Of a stretch of 64,000 bases of DNA, positions 1-51,879 are shown in pieces. The stretch comes from Certhia americana (lineage: Eukaryota > Chordata > Aves > Passeriformes > Certhiidae). A model generated the notes under the pieces. It was not told where the DNA came from, ran no database searches, and was given only the letters and a program-made list of their open reading frames with translations. A program made the position numbers and the translations under genes. The DNA is taken from NCBI GenBank assembly GCA_018697195.1, contig CM031859.1:51522261-51586260 (forward strand), given 5' to 3'. Within the stretch, counting starts at the first letter, position 1; each line of letters opens with the position of its first letter.

Positions 1-1242
1 GGATTTTGGGCACCATTGTGATCATATCTCGATGCAGTATTTCCCTACTAGATGCAGCTTGTTGCCAGAGTGCAAGTAAACTTCATAACTGACTGCCACA
101 AGTCAGTCCAGGAGCAGGGAATTTTCAAGTGGCTCAGGCACTCTAGTCTAGGAGAAGAGTAAAAAAAGGATTGTGGCTGCAGCACTGGGAATAATGGTGC
201 TTGCTCCCCTGCCTTGAGTGAAAGTAAACAAGTCCATTGTTATCTGACTTTGCCAAACCTCAAAGTATAATGCTAGAAGGAAAAATAAGTTTTATAGAAT
301 TGAGCATATACAACTCTTTTCTTCCCTTCATAAATTGTATGTTACAGTAGCTGAATCTACCAAAGTGTTTACAGTATGCTATATATATAATGGCACATTT
401 AAGCTTTGTAAAGGGTTTGAAACATTTCAGAAATGTCTCTGGTGCTGAAAAAGGCTAATGTATTACAAATCATATAATATTTTAATTCAGAAAAAATATG
501 TTTGGGAATTTTGACCTAGCATTAGGGTTAGGAAACTGAACAAGAATGTCATGAAGCGTGACTGACAAATCAGTCAAGCTAGTCTGCTTCAGATACATAT
601 TGTGCAAGGCATTATCACTGCGATCAGTCACAAAAAATGCATATTTAGTTTTTTTACATTAAATACTACACCTGTGAACCTATGTAAAAGATATACAAAA
701 TATAAATGTCATCAGGACTGTATATTTCAAACTTCTTAAAATAAACACGAAGTATATATATATGTAGGCATATAGGTTGTAATTTCAATGTCAACACTAG
801 CACAGTTTGTCTCTTCTAAATACAGGCCTGTATACTTTCTAGTCCAACACATGCACCTACAAACACATGATCATGCATACAGCTTTACCTTCTGCTGTTT
901 GCAGAAGAGTCAGAATATACAGCACTATACATTGTTTCAACTCAAAATTGACTGGCAAATTAAGAAAGATGCCGTTCAAAAGAAATTCCTTGTGAACTAT
1001 TAGAAAAAAAAAAAAAAAAAAAGAGACCCAGAGAAAACCAGGGATATCACTATTTCATCTCAATAAAAACACTGAAGACCATGGTGATGATGACCTAAGA
1101 TTCAGAATGCTTTGTCCGGCACGTGGTGGGGGTCACTCTTGGACAAAACACAACAGTGTGGAACTGGTTGCTATGACACATACCAAACACTGTTATAGTG
1201 AGGCATAGAGCTTTCACAACACCATCCAACCGAGCTCTGGGT
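1..1242 (-). other. KIAA0408: KIAA0408 3' UTR and flank
   Basis: AT-rich sequence after the stop codon with no recognised gene. No AATAAA on the minus strand was seen. The best candidate signal is ATTAAA at 481-486, so the UTR may be about 0.8 kb or may run out of the window. It contains a 19-base A run at 1004-1022, which reads as poly-T in the transcript. Confidence 0.45.
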
Positions 1243-9452
<8,210 letters not shown>

Positions 9453-12400
9453 TTATTCTACATTTCAGGGAACAAAGACAAGAAAATTCTCAAAATTTAT
9501 AACTGAAATGAGCTTGCAGGAGACAGTATTGTACAATTGCTTGATATTTGTCTGCAGTGTGACTCAAATATGGGTGAACTAAGCATTATAGGACATAAAC
9601 CCAAAGGCAGAGAAAGTGGAGGTGTAACACATTCAGCATGACAGAATTCAGTAACACATCACAGAAGTCTGCCACTGCAGGCTCTGTGCCATGATCACTT
9701 TGCATCTTTGCCATTACTCACTATAAATGTGTTTTCAATGAATTTGAGTCCATATAATATTGAATGACACTTCAGGACCTTGGGATCCTGCAATATCTGT
9801 CCTTGAGGGTGAAAGCTATTTTTATATTTGTTCAAAAGACAACTGCCAATGTAAAAGTATCATGTATGGTCACACACTCCTTGCACGCTTGCAAGGAGCA
9901 CGACAAGGACTGGTACATTCTTTTGGCAATTGAAGACTGCAAAATTGATATACACAGGGAATTCTCATGGCTATATGAGTGCTTTAGAATTCATGAAGGA
10001 AGACAGGACAGAAAAGCTAATAACAGGTACAAACACACAAATAGTAGAAATCATTTAGGTAGAAGGGACAGAAGGGTCACCAAAAAGGGTTCAAGAATTT
10101 TGGATTTACTAATTTAGATCTATAAATGCTAGTTTCAGGACCAGCATAGGGAAAACTAGAAAATATTCTCCAATAGCACTAGTTCCAATCTAGTTCAAAA
10201 CCTCTCTCAGAATATTTGACTAATTAGTGCTTCAGTTTTTTCTTCCCCTTCAGAAGTCTTTAGTATCCCAGTGTTTGTAAATGAAAAAAATATTAATTGA
10301 ACCACTAAACAGGCAAGTTTTAAGGGAAATATTTTAGATCTGTTCATCTGACTTTGGAGCAAAGCACTTACAAATCTTATGGGCCTGGTATTCCTCTTGC
10401 TTTCTTAGGCTTTACACTAGAAACCCCATTACCATCAGCACATTTACTATGTCAGTGAGGCTAAAATAACACTCATTCACTCAGTTATGATGGCTCCTGT
10501 ATATAGATATATATATATATGGCTGGTACACAGGTCTTGATATTTGAGTTTATTAACTTTAGCTCTCAAAGCCAGTTGTTGTGTTACCTAGGTCGTCATG
10601 GAATCTAGTTCTGGAATAAAATGCCTCTGCATTGCTTTCTTCTCCTGCCAGAAATCAAATAGGTAGGGCAATTGAATTATCAGAGCTACCTAGGAGTAAG
10701 CCCAGTTTACCTTTATGCAATTTGTTCATTTCCCTGACTGATCATCGGTGATTATCAACTCACAGGAACTGCTGATTTCACCGCCCACATATTCTATGAT
10801 ACAGTAAATTTCATTCCTGAGCAAAGTTCTTCCCCATACCATATGTTTCTGGCAAGTTTTGTTGATTTAGCTGTGGCTACCATGTAATCACCATTTACAG
10901 TGTCTGCTTTATTTCAGCTGACTGGGAAGACGATGCCAAAATTGGAGTCAGCCTCTTTCACGTACAAGTAAGCAGAAGAGCTCAGATGAAATCCAACAGG
11001 TTACTTAGGCCTTTGGGTCATACCTCCCACAGGATCTCCCAAGCCCAGCTCTAACTCAGGGCTTGCAAAACAGCTTACCTCAAGCACCTGTCTTGGAGCT
11101 CTAAAATGACAATCTGTCCCTCAACTACCTAAAATAGATTTCAAACCCTTCTTCTTTCCCCTTCCTAAAAACATACAGAGCAACTCCATAAAACTATAAA
11201 ACTCCTTGAAACTAGGAGTTGCTGAAAGACAGCACAGAATTCTCATCAAAAAGAAGCCAAGTACTGGTTTGTTCATGGCCTCTTAGGGAATGCAGCCAGG
11301 CTGCAGAGACTGCACCTCTCCAGGGCAGAGTTTCAGTTTTGTGCCAGACCCCAGTAAGCATTGACCAAAAACAACTTGCAAAAAAATTTTATTACACTTA
11401 AGCTGTATTGCAATCTAAACATCTACTGCGAATGAATTTCAAGAATACTGCAGTACTTTCTCACTTTTTCACTAATTCAGAGATTGCAATTTTTAGCACC
11501 ATCATTTGATTTTTTAATTTGTTTTTTGGCTACATTTATGTCTTTATAACCTTTCAGGATACCTCTGAGAAATAAACGAAAGTCAACTCTCTGCTCCACT
11601 ATAATCCTTATACAAATACACATAAGGAAAAAAAATTAAAACCCCCCATGTGTAAATGCTGTACAGTCATGAACAAGACAGGCAGACATAATCTGTCAAC
11701 AACTTGCACAAATGGTGATTTTGCTAGTGCATTATTAGTAATAATGACTGTGCTTTAGTCAGCCACATATTACTAGAAAGGTCAATACTGTACAGCATAT
11801 TTGTTTTTACACATATAGGAATAGATACAGTATGTACTCCTTTCAAGCATGAATATAGCATTGAAAAGGCCTCTGGTGTTTCCTGAGTGCTGGAAATTAC
11901 TATTGTCATGTTGGCATTCATCTTAACAATTTTCAAATTGTTTCATGTGGAACTCTGATTATAAAAAATAGACTGAAGACAGTCAGAAGGAAATCAAGTC
12001 TTGAAAGAGGATAGTTACAGAAGTTACAGATGGTCACTTGTAGCTCTAAGATCCACAAAAGGCTTGTATTATTTCTTAGGCTTCCCTGATTTCCTCTTGA
12101 CATAAATTCTGAGAAGAAAACTCATGTTTATTGATGTTAACAGCTGGATGACTGTACAGCTTCGCTACTAATGGATCAGTTCCTCAGAGACTTTGACTCT
12201 AATTTCTACTTCTCTTCCCCCCCTCCTCCTTTCTTTTTTTCTTGGTGTTTCCTTTGGGTTTGTTTGGGGTTATTTTGGTGGAGTACAATGTGCAGTCCTG
12301 GTAACACACCCTCTGTGAATATAGTGTACTGAGATTTCCCCATGGGTATTTCATGTGGCTAAAGCAACCCAAGGCATGTAAAATGCCACATTAGCATTTG

Positions 12401-12939
12401 CTCTGTGGATCAGAACAGTATCTGTGCTCTTGCAGTATTGGCAATTTCTGCATGTCCTAGACAAGGTCAGAAGCTCATTATAGCAATCAAATTAAGCAAA
12501 TAATCAATTTTGTCTGCATCAGTTGCATTTTCCCTTAACTTTTCCTTTAGCCCTTCCCCCTCTCAAGCAAAAAATGTTTTAAGCAACTATTTGATATTAG
12601 TCATTATTCCCCCATATCTTACCCTTTCTAGCCAAAAATTAAAAATACAAGATAGCTTGCAAACAACCTCTAGCAACTTCTGAAAATAATCTGCTTGACA
12701 TCAGCTGAGATATTATTTTTCAACAGAGTTTAACCAGATTGGATGTGCATAATTATTCAGATACACAAATCTTCCCTTGTTTTCACAGAAAAAAATGCAA
12801 TCAAATTGTATTTCCAAATAAGTGCTGCATTTTTGGATGACTAAGAAAACTGTAAACATATGTATTTGTTCAGTTATAAATGTGTGCCATGTGTCATGAT
12901 AACATGCACTTTATACATTAAAAGAAAGCACACTTGAGT

Positions 12940-13200
12940 GAGAGAAGGGAAAGAAAAGAGGGAGAAATGAGAGAGTGAAAGAAAAGAAAAAGGAAAGAAA
13001 GAAGAGAAAGAAGAGAAAGAAGAGAAAGAAGAGAAAGAAGGAAAGAAGGAAAGAAGGAAAGAAGAAGAAAAGAAAGAAAAAAGGAAAGAAAGAAGGAAAG
13101 AAAGAAGGAAGGAAGGAAGGAAGAAAGGAAGGAAGGAAGGAAAGAAAGCAAGAAAGAAGGCAAGAAAGAAAGCAAGAAAGAAAGCAAGCAAGAAAGAAAG
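12940..13200. repeat. GAAA/GAAG/GGAA purine microsatellite
   Basis: Imperfect array of tetramers and hexamers (GAAA, GGAA, AGAGAAAGA). The core, 12977-13148, has no pyrimidine on the plus strand, 172 bases. Such homopurine mirror-like tracts can form triplex DNA and are length-polymorphic. The long Lys- or Phe/Ser-rich frames across it are artefacts. Confidence 0.97.
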
Positions 13201-16200
13201 TATTCAAGTGCACATAATGCTATCTGTCATCCCTGTTCTGTTAATATCTCTGCCTGCACTGAAAAAACTGAACTTTTAAGAGTCAAGACCATATGTAACA
13301 TATATGAACTTCACATTACATATAAAGAACATTAAGAAGGATGTTTAAATAACTGTTTACCGCACCAGACATTTGCCTTCTTTTTTAATCTTAACTGTTC
13401 AAAAACACTGATTTAAAATAAACTGCAACCATACCTTTCATGGAATAAGAAATCTTTTAGGAGTTTTTCAGTCCATTTCCAGGCAGCAGAGAAAGCAATG
13501 AAACGCACAGCTAGCAGGGATCCTGTTCTGTGAATCTTGATCTTTAAAAGAAGTAAGAAAGCTAAGCAAGACACAACCTTTCAACTGGGGCGGCATTTGA
13601 AACTCTCTGAATAAATCCTCAACTTTTGCAAACTGGAAAACAGTTCCGTTCAGCATCATCCCCGCAGCTGGTTTCCACGTGACGTCAGTGCACAGAGGAT
13701 GGTTTTAAAGCCATCTCTTCCAACCCCCAGCTTTGTAACTTTATCTCTCCTCATATTTTGTGTAAACAACTCCAAGTCCAGGACATTTTTAGGTTTTATT
13801 GTGCAGTCAAATCTTTAAAGTTTGCCAAAGCAGCTAGTGTTAATATCAAAGCTATGGCAATAGGCAATTTTAGGTTTCTTTCATTGTTGTCTATGCTGTA
13901 AAAGAAGATTTTTTGCTGACTTCCAGACCCAGTTTTCAGGGTTATATTTTTTAGTATGATAATTTTGAGCTTTGCAGCTTGATCCTCCTTAACTGCTTTA
14001 TAGAAGGAGTTTTGTTTAAAGCAGAGGTTTTGTTCGTTAAAGAGCTAAAATCAAACCACTCCTCCCTCAAATCTTTTTTTGTATTCTAAATATGCTCTCA
14101 CTTATGAAATGCAGAATTATTGGGCACTGTGTAATCCCACTGTCTTGCATTCTGGAAATGGCAGTAATGGTTTCTTTGGGATATACCCAAATATTCCTGA
14201 TACTTTATACAGTCTGTTAATTCACTTTGTATCTCAGCAAAGCAAAGCACTTGAAATTGGATGAAGAATCTCCCTTGAACAGGGAAACTCATCTCTGGCA
14301 CAAGGCTGGTAAAGAAGGTCCAAAAAACACCTTGGACTGGATATAAATCTCTAGCAATGTCCATAGCAAGTGTTGGCATGGGATGAGGGAAGGGAGTGTG
14401 ACAAAAGCAATCCAGCAAGCGAAAGTCCAACAGCAGACCCTGAAGCCAAAGCAGCAAAATTCAGCTGCTCCCCCTGCTGAGCTGCAGGCAGGAGGAGCCC
14501 TGCTCACTCCTCAGGTTTCTGACCACCACAGTAACTCTCCTGCTGCACCGTGGGTTAAGCTGCTCTTATTTTTTGCCACCCCAAGAGAGACCCCCCCACC
14601 GGGGGGGGAAAGCTTCACACCAACCACCCTGCTGGGTCCTTGTGCTTGGGTGTGTCTGCAGGCAGCAACTGAAACAGGCGACAAATTCACCTTTCAGGGA
14701 ACATTTTGCCCCTGTGTGTCTGGAGAAGGGCCACAAAATACTTGATTCAGGCAGCATAAAACTGGACAAATCCTGCTGTCAGATGGATGTCTTGGAATGC
14801 CCTAAGCAGGAACATATTTTTGTGGGCAGTGCAGCTGATAACAAGAGGATCAGTGAGTAAAAGGGCACAATATGAGGATTCACCCATCCTTTGCTTAGTC
14901 AGCACTCTCCTCATTAAACCAGTGAGTTTTTGTCTGATAAAACCCATGATAAAATCCAGTATAAAGATTTTAACTCTTGGGCGCATTTTATAGTAAATAC
15001 CAAACGAGGTTTCAGGGAAAACACATTTTTTCACCTTATATGGTCTAGCTGTAAGTCTCAGCGAATACAATAATTGGGTGCTTATTCTACTCCCATGTAA
15101 CTTAAACAATAGGACTTGGGCTATTTGCGAAAATTGTAAAAACTGAACAAATATGCCCCAAGTACACAATTGAATGTTCCTGAAGAAAATCTCCAGACTC
15201 TAAACTCTGATGATTTAAATCTAAAGAAACAGTACGGCTTTCTTTTGTCAGGTTAGGGTCTCAAGTGCCAGCTGACATGGCTGGGAGTGAAGCCGGAGTA
15301 CTTGGGAGCAGAACTGAACCCACAGCTGGAGGCCAGGCATCACAGCACTGCCTCTTCCCTGAGGCCAGCACAGCTGCACTACTGCACATGAAGGCAGACT
15401 CTTGAGACATATTTTTTTACTCTTATCCATCAACATAGGCTATTATTCTTGTGTCTTTAATATTGCTAACTCCATGCCTCTTGTCTTGCTATGTGGACTC
15501 TTTGAAGTAAAAACAGTAAAAATAAATAAAACAACAAGCTAAATCCCAAGCTTGACTCTCAGTCAGGCAAAAACCTACACTTCTGTCAGTGTGAGGAATT
15601 AGCAATGTGTGAGACTCAGGGGCTCATTAGGAGAAAAGTAGTGGACCCACCTCACAGGTCAAAGGGACACGTTTAATTCATCCTAATATGGAAGAGGTGA
15701 GACAAAGAAAACATGAAGCGAGTTGTAAAAATGTGGGATCATTGTTCTATATACTCTTATGTGTAGCAGCAGAGAATTCTGCTTTTGAGGATAAGAAATT
15801 ATTCAACAGAGACTGTCCCTCCTCCAGCAACAGCAGACAAAGCAGCAAATGTGGCTTCTTGGTATCTCGCACAGATAAAATAAGCAGGAAGACTACTGTA
15901 GGCTTATTACATCCAACATATTGCTTCCACAGGAAAAGTATATTTTGTCCGTATCTGGTACCAGTGCTGCTTGGATTAAAAGTCAGCATCTCAACAAAAA
16001 AAGGTGCAAGGGCATTTTAAACAAGACCCCTGCTAAATTTCTCTTCATCTCCCAGACTGGATACAAAGTAGCATGAGTTTCAGCATGAGCTATAATCTGA
16101 TCACATACTCAGGGCAGTGGCTAATAAAATGTACTAAAGACCACTTCAGGGCATCTTTGCACCAGCTTGGTTATGGCTCACCCACTCTGCTATGGCCACA

Positions 16201-19200
16201 AAAGCCAGTAACAAGAAGGAAGAAGAGCACTGCTGCCACTGTAATCAACCCAACCTCACTGTTAGATTGCTGAATGATGTACACCTTGATAATCCTGGTA
16301 TACACACCTTGGGAGTGAATATATACAACGGGAAGTGGGCAGAAGGGAATACAAACTCTGTCTCCTCTTACTGTTGTGTGCTTCTGCAATAGGCTATAAC
16401 TCAGTGGAGAAACAGAGCCAACTAAGTGTTATGTCATGTCGCTGCTCCAAGGTTACATTGGAAATCGGTGGCAGATGCTTTAGATGTTTACTTTAAATAG
16501 AGCCACCGTAATTTTCCCCATAGGCAACTGCATATGTAATGGCAAAAGTTGGATTTGAATATCACTTCCCCTGGCATTAAATCAGAGACAGAAATGTAAG
16601 CCAATGGGAACTATGTCCCTGATACCGATGCCTTTAGAGGTCTCCTACTCACCTATCAGATTCTGGGGTGATTAAGGAGAAGGGCATGTAATACCCTGAA
16701 GCTCTGCTTGTTTTCGTAAACAACTCCTGAAGTTCATGTGCAGTTCATCTCTTTTTATAACACATATCTAGACAGCCATGATTTTGGCAATTTTCTATTT
16801 TCTGACTGCCAGGCATATTTCTGCACTATAGCACCTGCTATCCTCTAGTTTTGATTCTGAAGCACTGATGACATGTGTCAGCAGACACTTATTCTCTCTC
16901 TCAACTGGAGCTTCAGGCATGGACATTTTTGGTTGAAAGAAATATCTCTGAGCTTGAAGAAAATTCTAACATAATGGGAATTTTTCAGTAGTAGTAAAAG
17001 AGAATATTTGCAAAGGGGTTTTGTCAGGGCATTCAGAGCCAGCTCTAAACAGGAAATAAATTGAGTTAAATTTTTCTGGTAGCATTAAAGGAAAAAACGC
17101 ACCTATTCTCTAAATTACATTAAAATTCATTTGAGATAGTGCCAATTTTCATAAGTGCAAAAATATCATAATTAGATCTACAGTAGCAAGATCTTTTCCT
17201 TTTAAAAGAACACAGAATAAATCCCCTGGGAACGCAGGAAACAGAAATTTAATATTTCAGGGAAGTGCTAAATTAGGGCAATCTCATGGTTCAAATTCAA
17301 TGACTTTTTTTTCCCCTCGAATATTAATATTTCACCAGAATATTCCAAAATGGGAACCATGAATCTGCTAAATGAGATTTCAACTGATAGGCAACCTGGC
17401 ATATCCCGATCCTTGCCACATGCAAACAAAATCAACTAAAAATCTACTATTTCTCTTCAGAACTCTGAGCTGTGCAGCAGGCAGAATCAGTGAATCATCA
17501 GTGTTCTATCTGTCTCTGCCCTGCTGGACTCCAGTGCTGTCCTACTAGAGGATGCTGATGTATTCAGCTGCATTTGCTTACTCACCTGTGAGATGGTCTT
17601 TGCCCACCAGGCCAGTAAATGAGTGGGGAGAATCTGCTTCCTTTCTTGGCAAGTATAATTACTGCATTTCGTAATATCAAGCTATTTCAATTTAGCAAGA
17701 CATAGATCACTTATTTCTTTGGCTAGATCTTATCTTCTGGCTATGGTTAAATGTCCATACTCATTCTATTAGCTTTCTCAGCATCTTTTAAAATTGTGCA
17801 ATATCTGGTGTGAAACAGATCAGTAGCTCAAATCACTCCCTTCAACCTGAATGCAAAAGGACAAGAAAAAACACATTTCTCACTGAGATTTCTCTGTGAG
17901 GCCATTCTCCTTGCTCATGAGAGATTCAAAGATTGTGGGTAGCTTCTAAAATAATTTTGTATGCTTTGGTGTGTTTTAATTTTAGATTGCTGCCTGTGCA
18001 ATAGCTCCCTAAATGTCCCAAAAGGCCTCAGCTTTGATTTTGCTTTGTTGATTCCTAATGGAAAGCTCCAGCTTTAATGCAAGAAAAAACGCTGTGAGAA
18101 ATCAATGGGGTTGTAATTGACAGTGCTGTGCAGAAATTATCTCCACCTCTCATCTCAGTAATTCATTCTTACCTTTTCTGATTTCTGAGAAAGAAACAGA
18201 TCTTTACCAATTACTTTCCAAGATTTATTCAATGTGTGAATTCAGTGTATTACTACTTTAGAGAATTACTCTTACTGATACACTCTCTGTAAATCAAACT
18301 TTCTTCACTCATTTTTATTACATACAACACTAAGAAAGGCATAAGCAAGTGCAGGTTAAAAACTAGAAGCCCAGAACTTCAGATCTTGGATTAAGTATGA
18401 CTTTTTTTCTCTTATGGAAATCGAGTCAATAACATTTCAGAAAACACAAATGATTGGTTCTTCCTCCACAGGAGATATTAAGCAGAAAGAAACTGAAAAA
18501 GTCAGTCCTGTGCTAAGATTTAGTATGACAAGTTTAAGCCTCAATTTACTGTATTTTTAATGTCCAAATTGCAAATCCATGGAGAAAAAAAAAAACCTAG
18601 TATTTTCAGTAGCTGCTGAAAAACAAAAGGCCTTTTCCAGTTACAGAAATTAACTGTGAATTATGGATTGATCATATGTTTCCATACTAGTTTTTAATAT
18701 GTAGAACTTAATTTCAGGTAACTGCATAAATTAGAGCATCTTAGAAACTCCTCAGAATTACTTTGGGCCTAACTTTATCTTTAACTGGGAAACCACTCAA
18801 AGCTATCTATTAAATTCACATATATTAATTACAATTTCCTTTAGACATCTCACTAACTATAAAATGGATAACGATGACAACACCCCCTGCTAGGAATAAC
18901 TATTTGAATTAAACCAAGGAGCTGAGTGATTTAGCTGATCAAGGTTACTGCATCTGCAGAGTATGCTGAGGGGGAGCTAGAAAAAGAGAAAAAATACAGT
19001 ATTTTTTAATAATTAATATTTTTACTTTTTTTTTCATTCTTATAACAAAAAATTATTGCGCCCTCTCTTGCTGCTCTCTGAGGATTTTCCCTCAAAAGGG
19101 TGTCTCAGTTATTTCAGGTAGCAGAGCACAACTTAGGTGTGGAGATATACTGTTCTCACTGGGGAATGAATTAAGTGAACAGAGAGCTAGCATGATAACT

Positions 19201-20182
19201 CAAAAGGAATGCTTACTGCTAGCTAGAAAAGCAGCTGCTTTACTTATTACCACTCTTTACTACTACATTATTCAACATGGAAACTGCAGGAAAAAAAAGC
19301 GTCATTGATACATATACTTGTTCATCTTTGGAGAATTCATATTTGTGGGACTCAGTGGTTTCAGGGTGGTCAGAATGGGTTGAATAAAACAGAAAAGTGA
19401 CCTCCATCAGGCATTTTAGATGAGGTTTTCATAGTGGGAGATCTACTGCTTGTAGGAACTGCCTATGTAAGTGTGAAAGAAAGAAATGAGTCACCTGCAC
19501 TCTTACTTCAGCCTCCCCCAGGCAAGATAGGAATATTCAGTGACTATTCATGCACAGCGATGTACAGAAGTTTCCCTCACTGTGGTCACTGGCTACCAAT
19601 GGCACGGTTTGACAGGGGTCACTCAGCAAACCAAGAGTTACCATGGCCATTCAAAACTCATGCTGAAATCTGGGAAAAGAATGTACAGCCATGGTGGCTA
19701 CAGACTGGAAAATGTTACCTGACAAACTTGACACCAGCCAAGGTGACTTACACCACTCCCACCAGTTCAAGTCAGACTGTAGCATGGACATATTTTTAGA
19801 GCACAGGGAGAATGCAGCCAGCCTAGATATCTCAGAAGACTCCTCAGCTACTCTGATACTTTCTCCTCATGCATCTCATTCTCAGAGGCTCCAGCTCCTG
19901 GCCAGAGATATAGTGCTCTACATACCAACCATTTTGATTTTGCCCCTTTGTGGGGCCTAATTTCAGTGCATAATACAGTGCTGAAAAACATTATCATCAC
20001 AATTATGCAAAATATACATACAAGCTCTGACATAAAACTGCAGAATTCACACAGAACTTTTTTACTACTTTAGTAGTAGCTTTAGTAGCTTTACTACTCA
20101 TATGCATCTAGAATACAAATTCTTTTTCAAGGAGTGGGAAGAGGAAAGTAACAGTCCTCACACCCACTCTGCATATTTCTGT

Positions 20183-20188
20183 TTTATT
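20183..20188 (-). promoter_or_regulatory. SOGA3: Candidate poly(A) signal for SOGA3
   Basis: AATAAA on the minus strand about 345 bases past the SOGA3 stop. A GT-rich stretch (GAGTGGGTGTGAGG) lies 10-25 bases further on, where a downstream element is expected. Longer 3' UTRs using later signals, for example 18314-18319, cannot be excluded. Confidence 0.45.
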
Positions 20189-20530
20189 TCTCATTTGGTG
20201 CAAATTAATGAATATTAAATTGGTTCCAGTCCTCAGGAAATTTTCATTCAAAAATTATAAAACCAGACAAAATCAGAGATTCCATTTTCTGTTTGCTTAC
20301 CTGGAATACCACGGTGAGCAGGTTTCCTGTTCAACTAGGTGACTTTTTGGTACGGGTTTTTTTTTGCAGGTTTTTTGGTTTGGCTTTGGTTTTGGCAAAC
20401 AAGTAGTCTTCAGTGTTTTTACAGCAGTGGCTATTACAGAAATTATGTCTCTTGCACTTCTTATCTTGGAGGGTGGACAAAATAAACAAACTGAAAATAA
20501 CACTACAATGAACAGTAAATGATGAATGAC

Positions 20531-50102
<29,572 letters not shown>

Positions 50103-50460
50103 GGCGGCGGCTATCTCGGGGATGCGTCCATCACCGGCGGTGTCCTCCGCCTCCGCCGCCGCCGCCCGGGGAGCTGGGGGAGGAGAACCGGAGAAGCGGT
50201 CGGGGTGGGGATGGGGAGGACGGGGAGACAGGCTTTCCGGCCACGGCGGCGACCCAGCCTGCCCTCTCCCCGCCGGCCCCCAGCCCTGACCCGCGCCCAC
50301 CTGCGGGCGGAGCGGTCCCCCGGAGCGGGGAGAATCCGGCCGAGGACGCAGTCCAGAGCCAACCGGAGCGGCTCATGGAAGGGCCCGAAGGGCTCCGCTG
50401 AGGCTGAGACCTGTTCCCACTCCATCTGCACCTAGGGGCGTTTCCCCAGCACCCATACCG

Positions 50461-51692
50461 ACCCTTCCCCTGCCGCCACACCAGGGATGAATTTCCTTCC
50501 ACACACAAACTTCCCCTTCTCCCCCTTGTCCTCACCAAGCCTGGGTTGTTAATGCACCTGCCTACCTGCTAAAAGGCCCCGTTCCAGTGTCTATAACAGC
50601 CGGGTGGGGGAAAGCTACTGTACAAAGGGCTGCACACGTGGAAGCAACTACAGATTTCCCTTCAGCTTTGACAGCGACTCTTCCGGGGCAAGGTGACTCG
50701 GGAATCGAGGGTCATAAAGGAAAGGGGTTCTGAGATCAGTTTCTAAACACATGTTGTTACCCAGAGGTGCTGTCGGGATTTAAGATGGTTTCACGTTTGT
50801 TACCGGTTATATAGATCGATAGGTTATATAGGGCTTAGACATTATCACTCCAGCAGATTTTCAAAACAGAGGAAGTAAGAAATACACCCTCACCCAGAGC
50901 AAAGTGTTATGTGGCATTCTCTGAAGGATGCTCACTTGGCAATTTGCCCCTATAATGACACAACCAGAGTTTTCATGACCACAACAAATTATGAAAAAGG
51001 GCTGTTAAAAGCCATATCACGCTGCAGATGTCCCCAATATATTCTGAAAATAATGGCTATGATCCACAAACTGTTTTCACACAGCCTTTATTTAACTCTT
51101 CTTAGGGAGAAAACATAGGCAACAGCAGAAATGACAGCATTCCTGATGTGGCCTGCCCATTCCCTCCTAGAACATGGCTTAACCATGCCCTGCTAGAACA
51201 GGGAATAAAGAAAGAAGCACGACTAGGCATAATCAATGTAGAGACTATGTACCATGCCCTGACAATTGGTTTACTCCCTGGAACATACTAGACAATGAGG
51301 CTGTGTTTGCTCTGCTGTCACTGGCAGGAGTACCTCATTTCCTCTCAAATGCACTGTCATTAATAACCAGATTTAAACCAATATTCTGGAAATTAATGCT
51401 CAAAATGTCACAATTTGGCAGGCACTTCCCAAGCATTAATTAGTAAAAAGAAAGCATGGGGGTACAGTTTTATATATGGGCTTATAGCTATAATACTTGT
51501 ACTACAATACTTCATAAAAGATTTGCTTTGCATTTCTATTAGCCATCACAAACAGACTTCCCACCCTACCGTTGTTTGGAGCTATACAGGTATGAAACAT
51601 AAGACATGTAATTCAAATTACATCATCGGGAACCCTATGCTGTATCTGAATCTTTTAGGGAACTTTCACTGCAACTAAGACATCAGACGCAA
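50461..51692. other. SOGA3 5' flank, AT-rich segment
   Basis: Ordinary AT-rich DNA between two CpG patches with short chance open frames only. It may be intron of an upstream-initiated SOGA3 transcript. Confidence 0.5.
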
Positions 51693-51737
51693 CCGCGACC
51701 TGCCAGAACACAACCTCTACCCTGCATACCCCAAAAT
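51693..51737. repeat. 45-bp direct repeat, copy 2
   Basis: Second copy, 3,142 bp from the first, in the SOGA3 5' flank between two CpG-rich patches. The single difference is G/A at the twentieth base. No element family was recognised. Confidence 0.85.
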
Positions 51738-51879
51738 ACAAGATCGGCTTCCGCCTACGGTCAAGTTGGCTATTTTAGACTTATATATATACACCGACAT
51801 GAATTTACATGCATTTTTAACTGGCACAACAAAGGGCCCGTTTGAGACCAAATCCAAAATCTCTGTCCTCACAAAACTC

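Noticed and set aside
9764..10117. 117-codon plus-strand frame between the genes
   Set aside because: No recognised similarity, no splice or regulatory context; length is within chance for AT-rich DNA of this size.
12874..13217. Lys/Arg-rich and Phe/Leu/Ser-rich frames
   Set aside because: Translation of a purine microsatellite.
20060..20100. Repeated TAGTAG/CTACTA motif forming a small foldback
   Set aside because: Short, low-complexity and common by chance.
50103..50300. Upstream in-frame ATG extending SOGA3 by 66 residues
   Set aside because: The extension is unrecognised and GC-driven, the internal start matches the human N-terminus, and an acceptor-like site falls within it.
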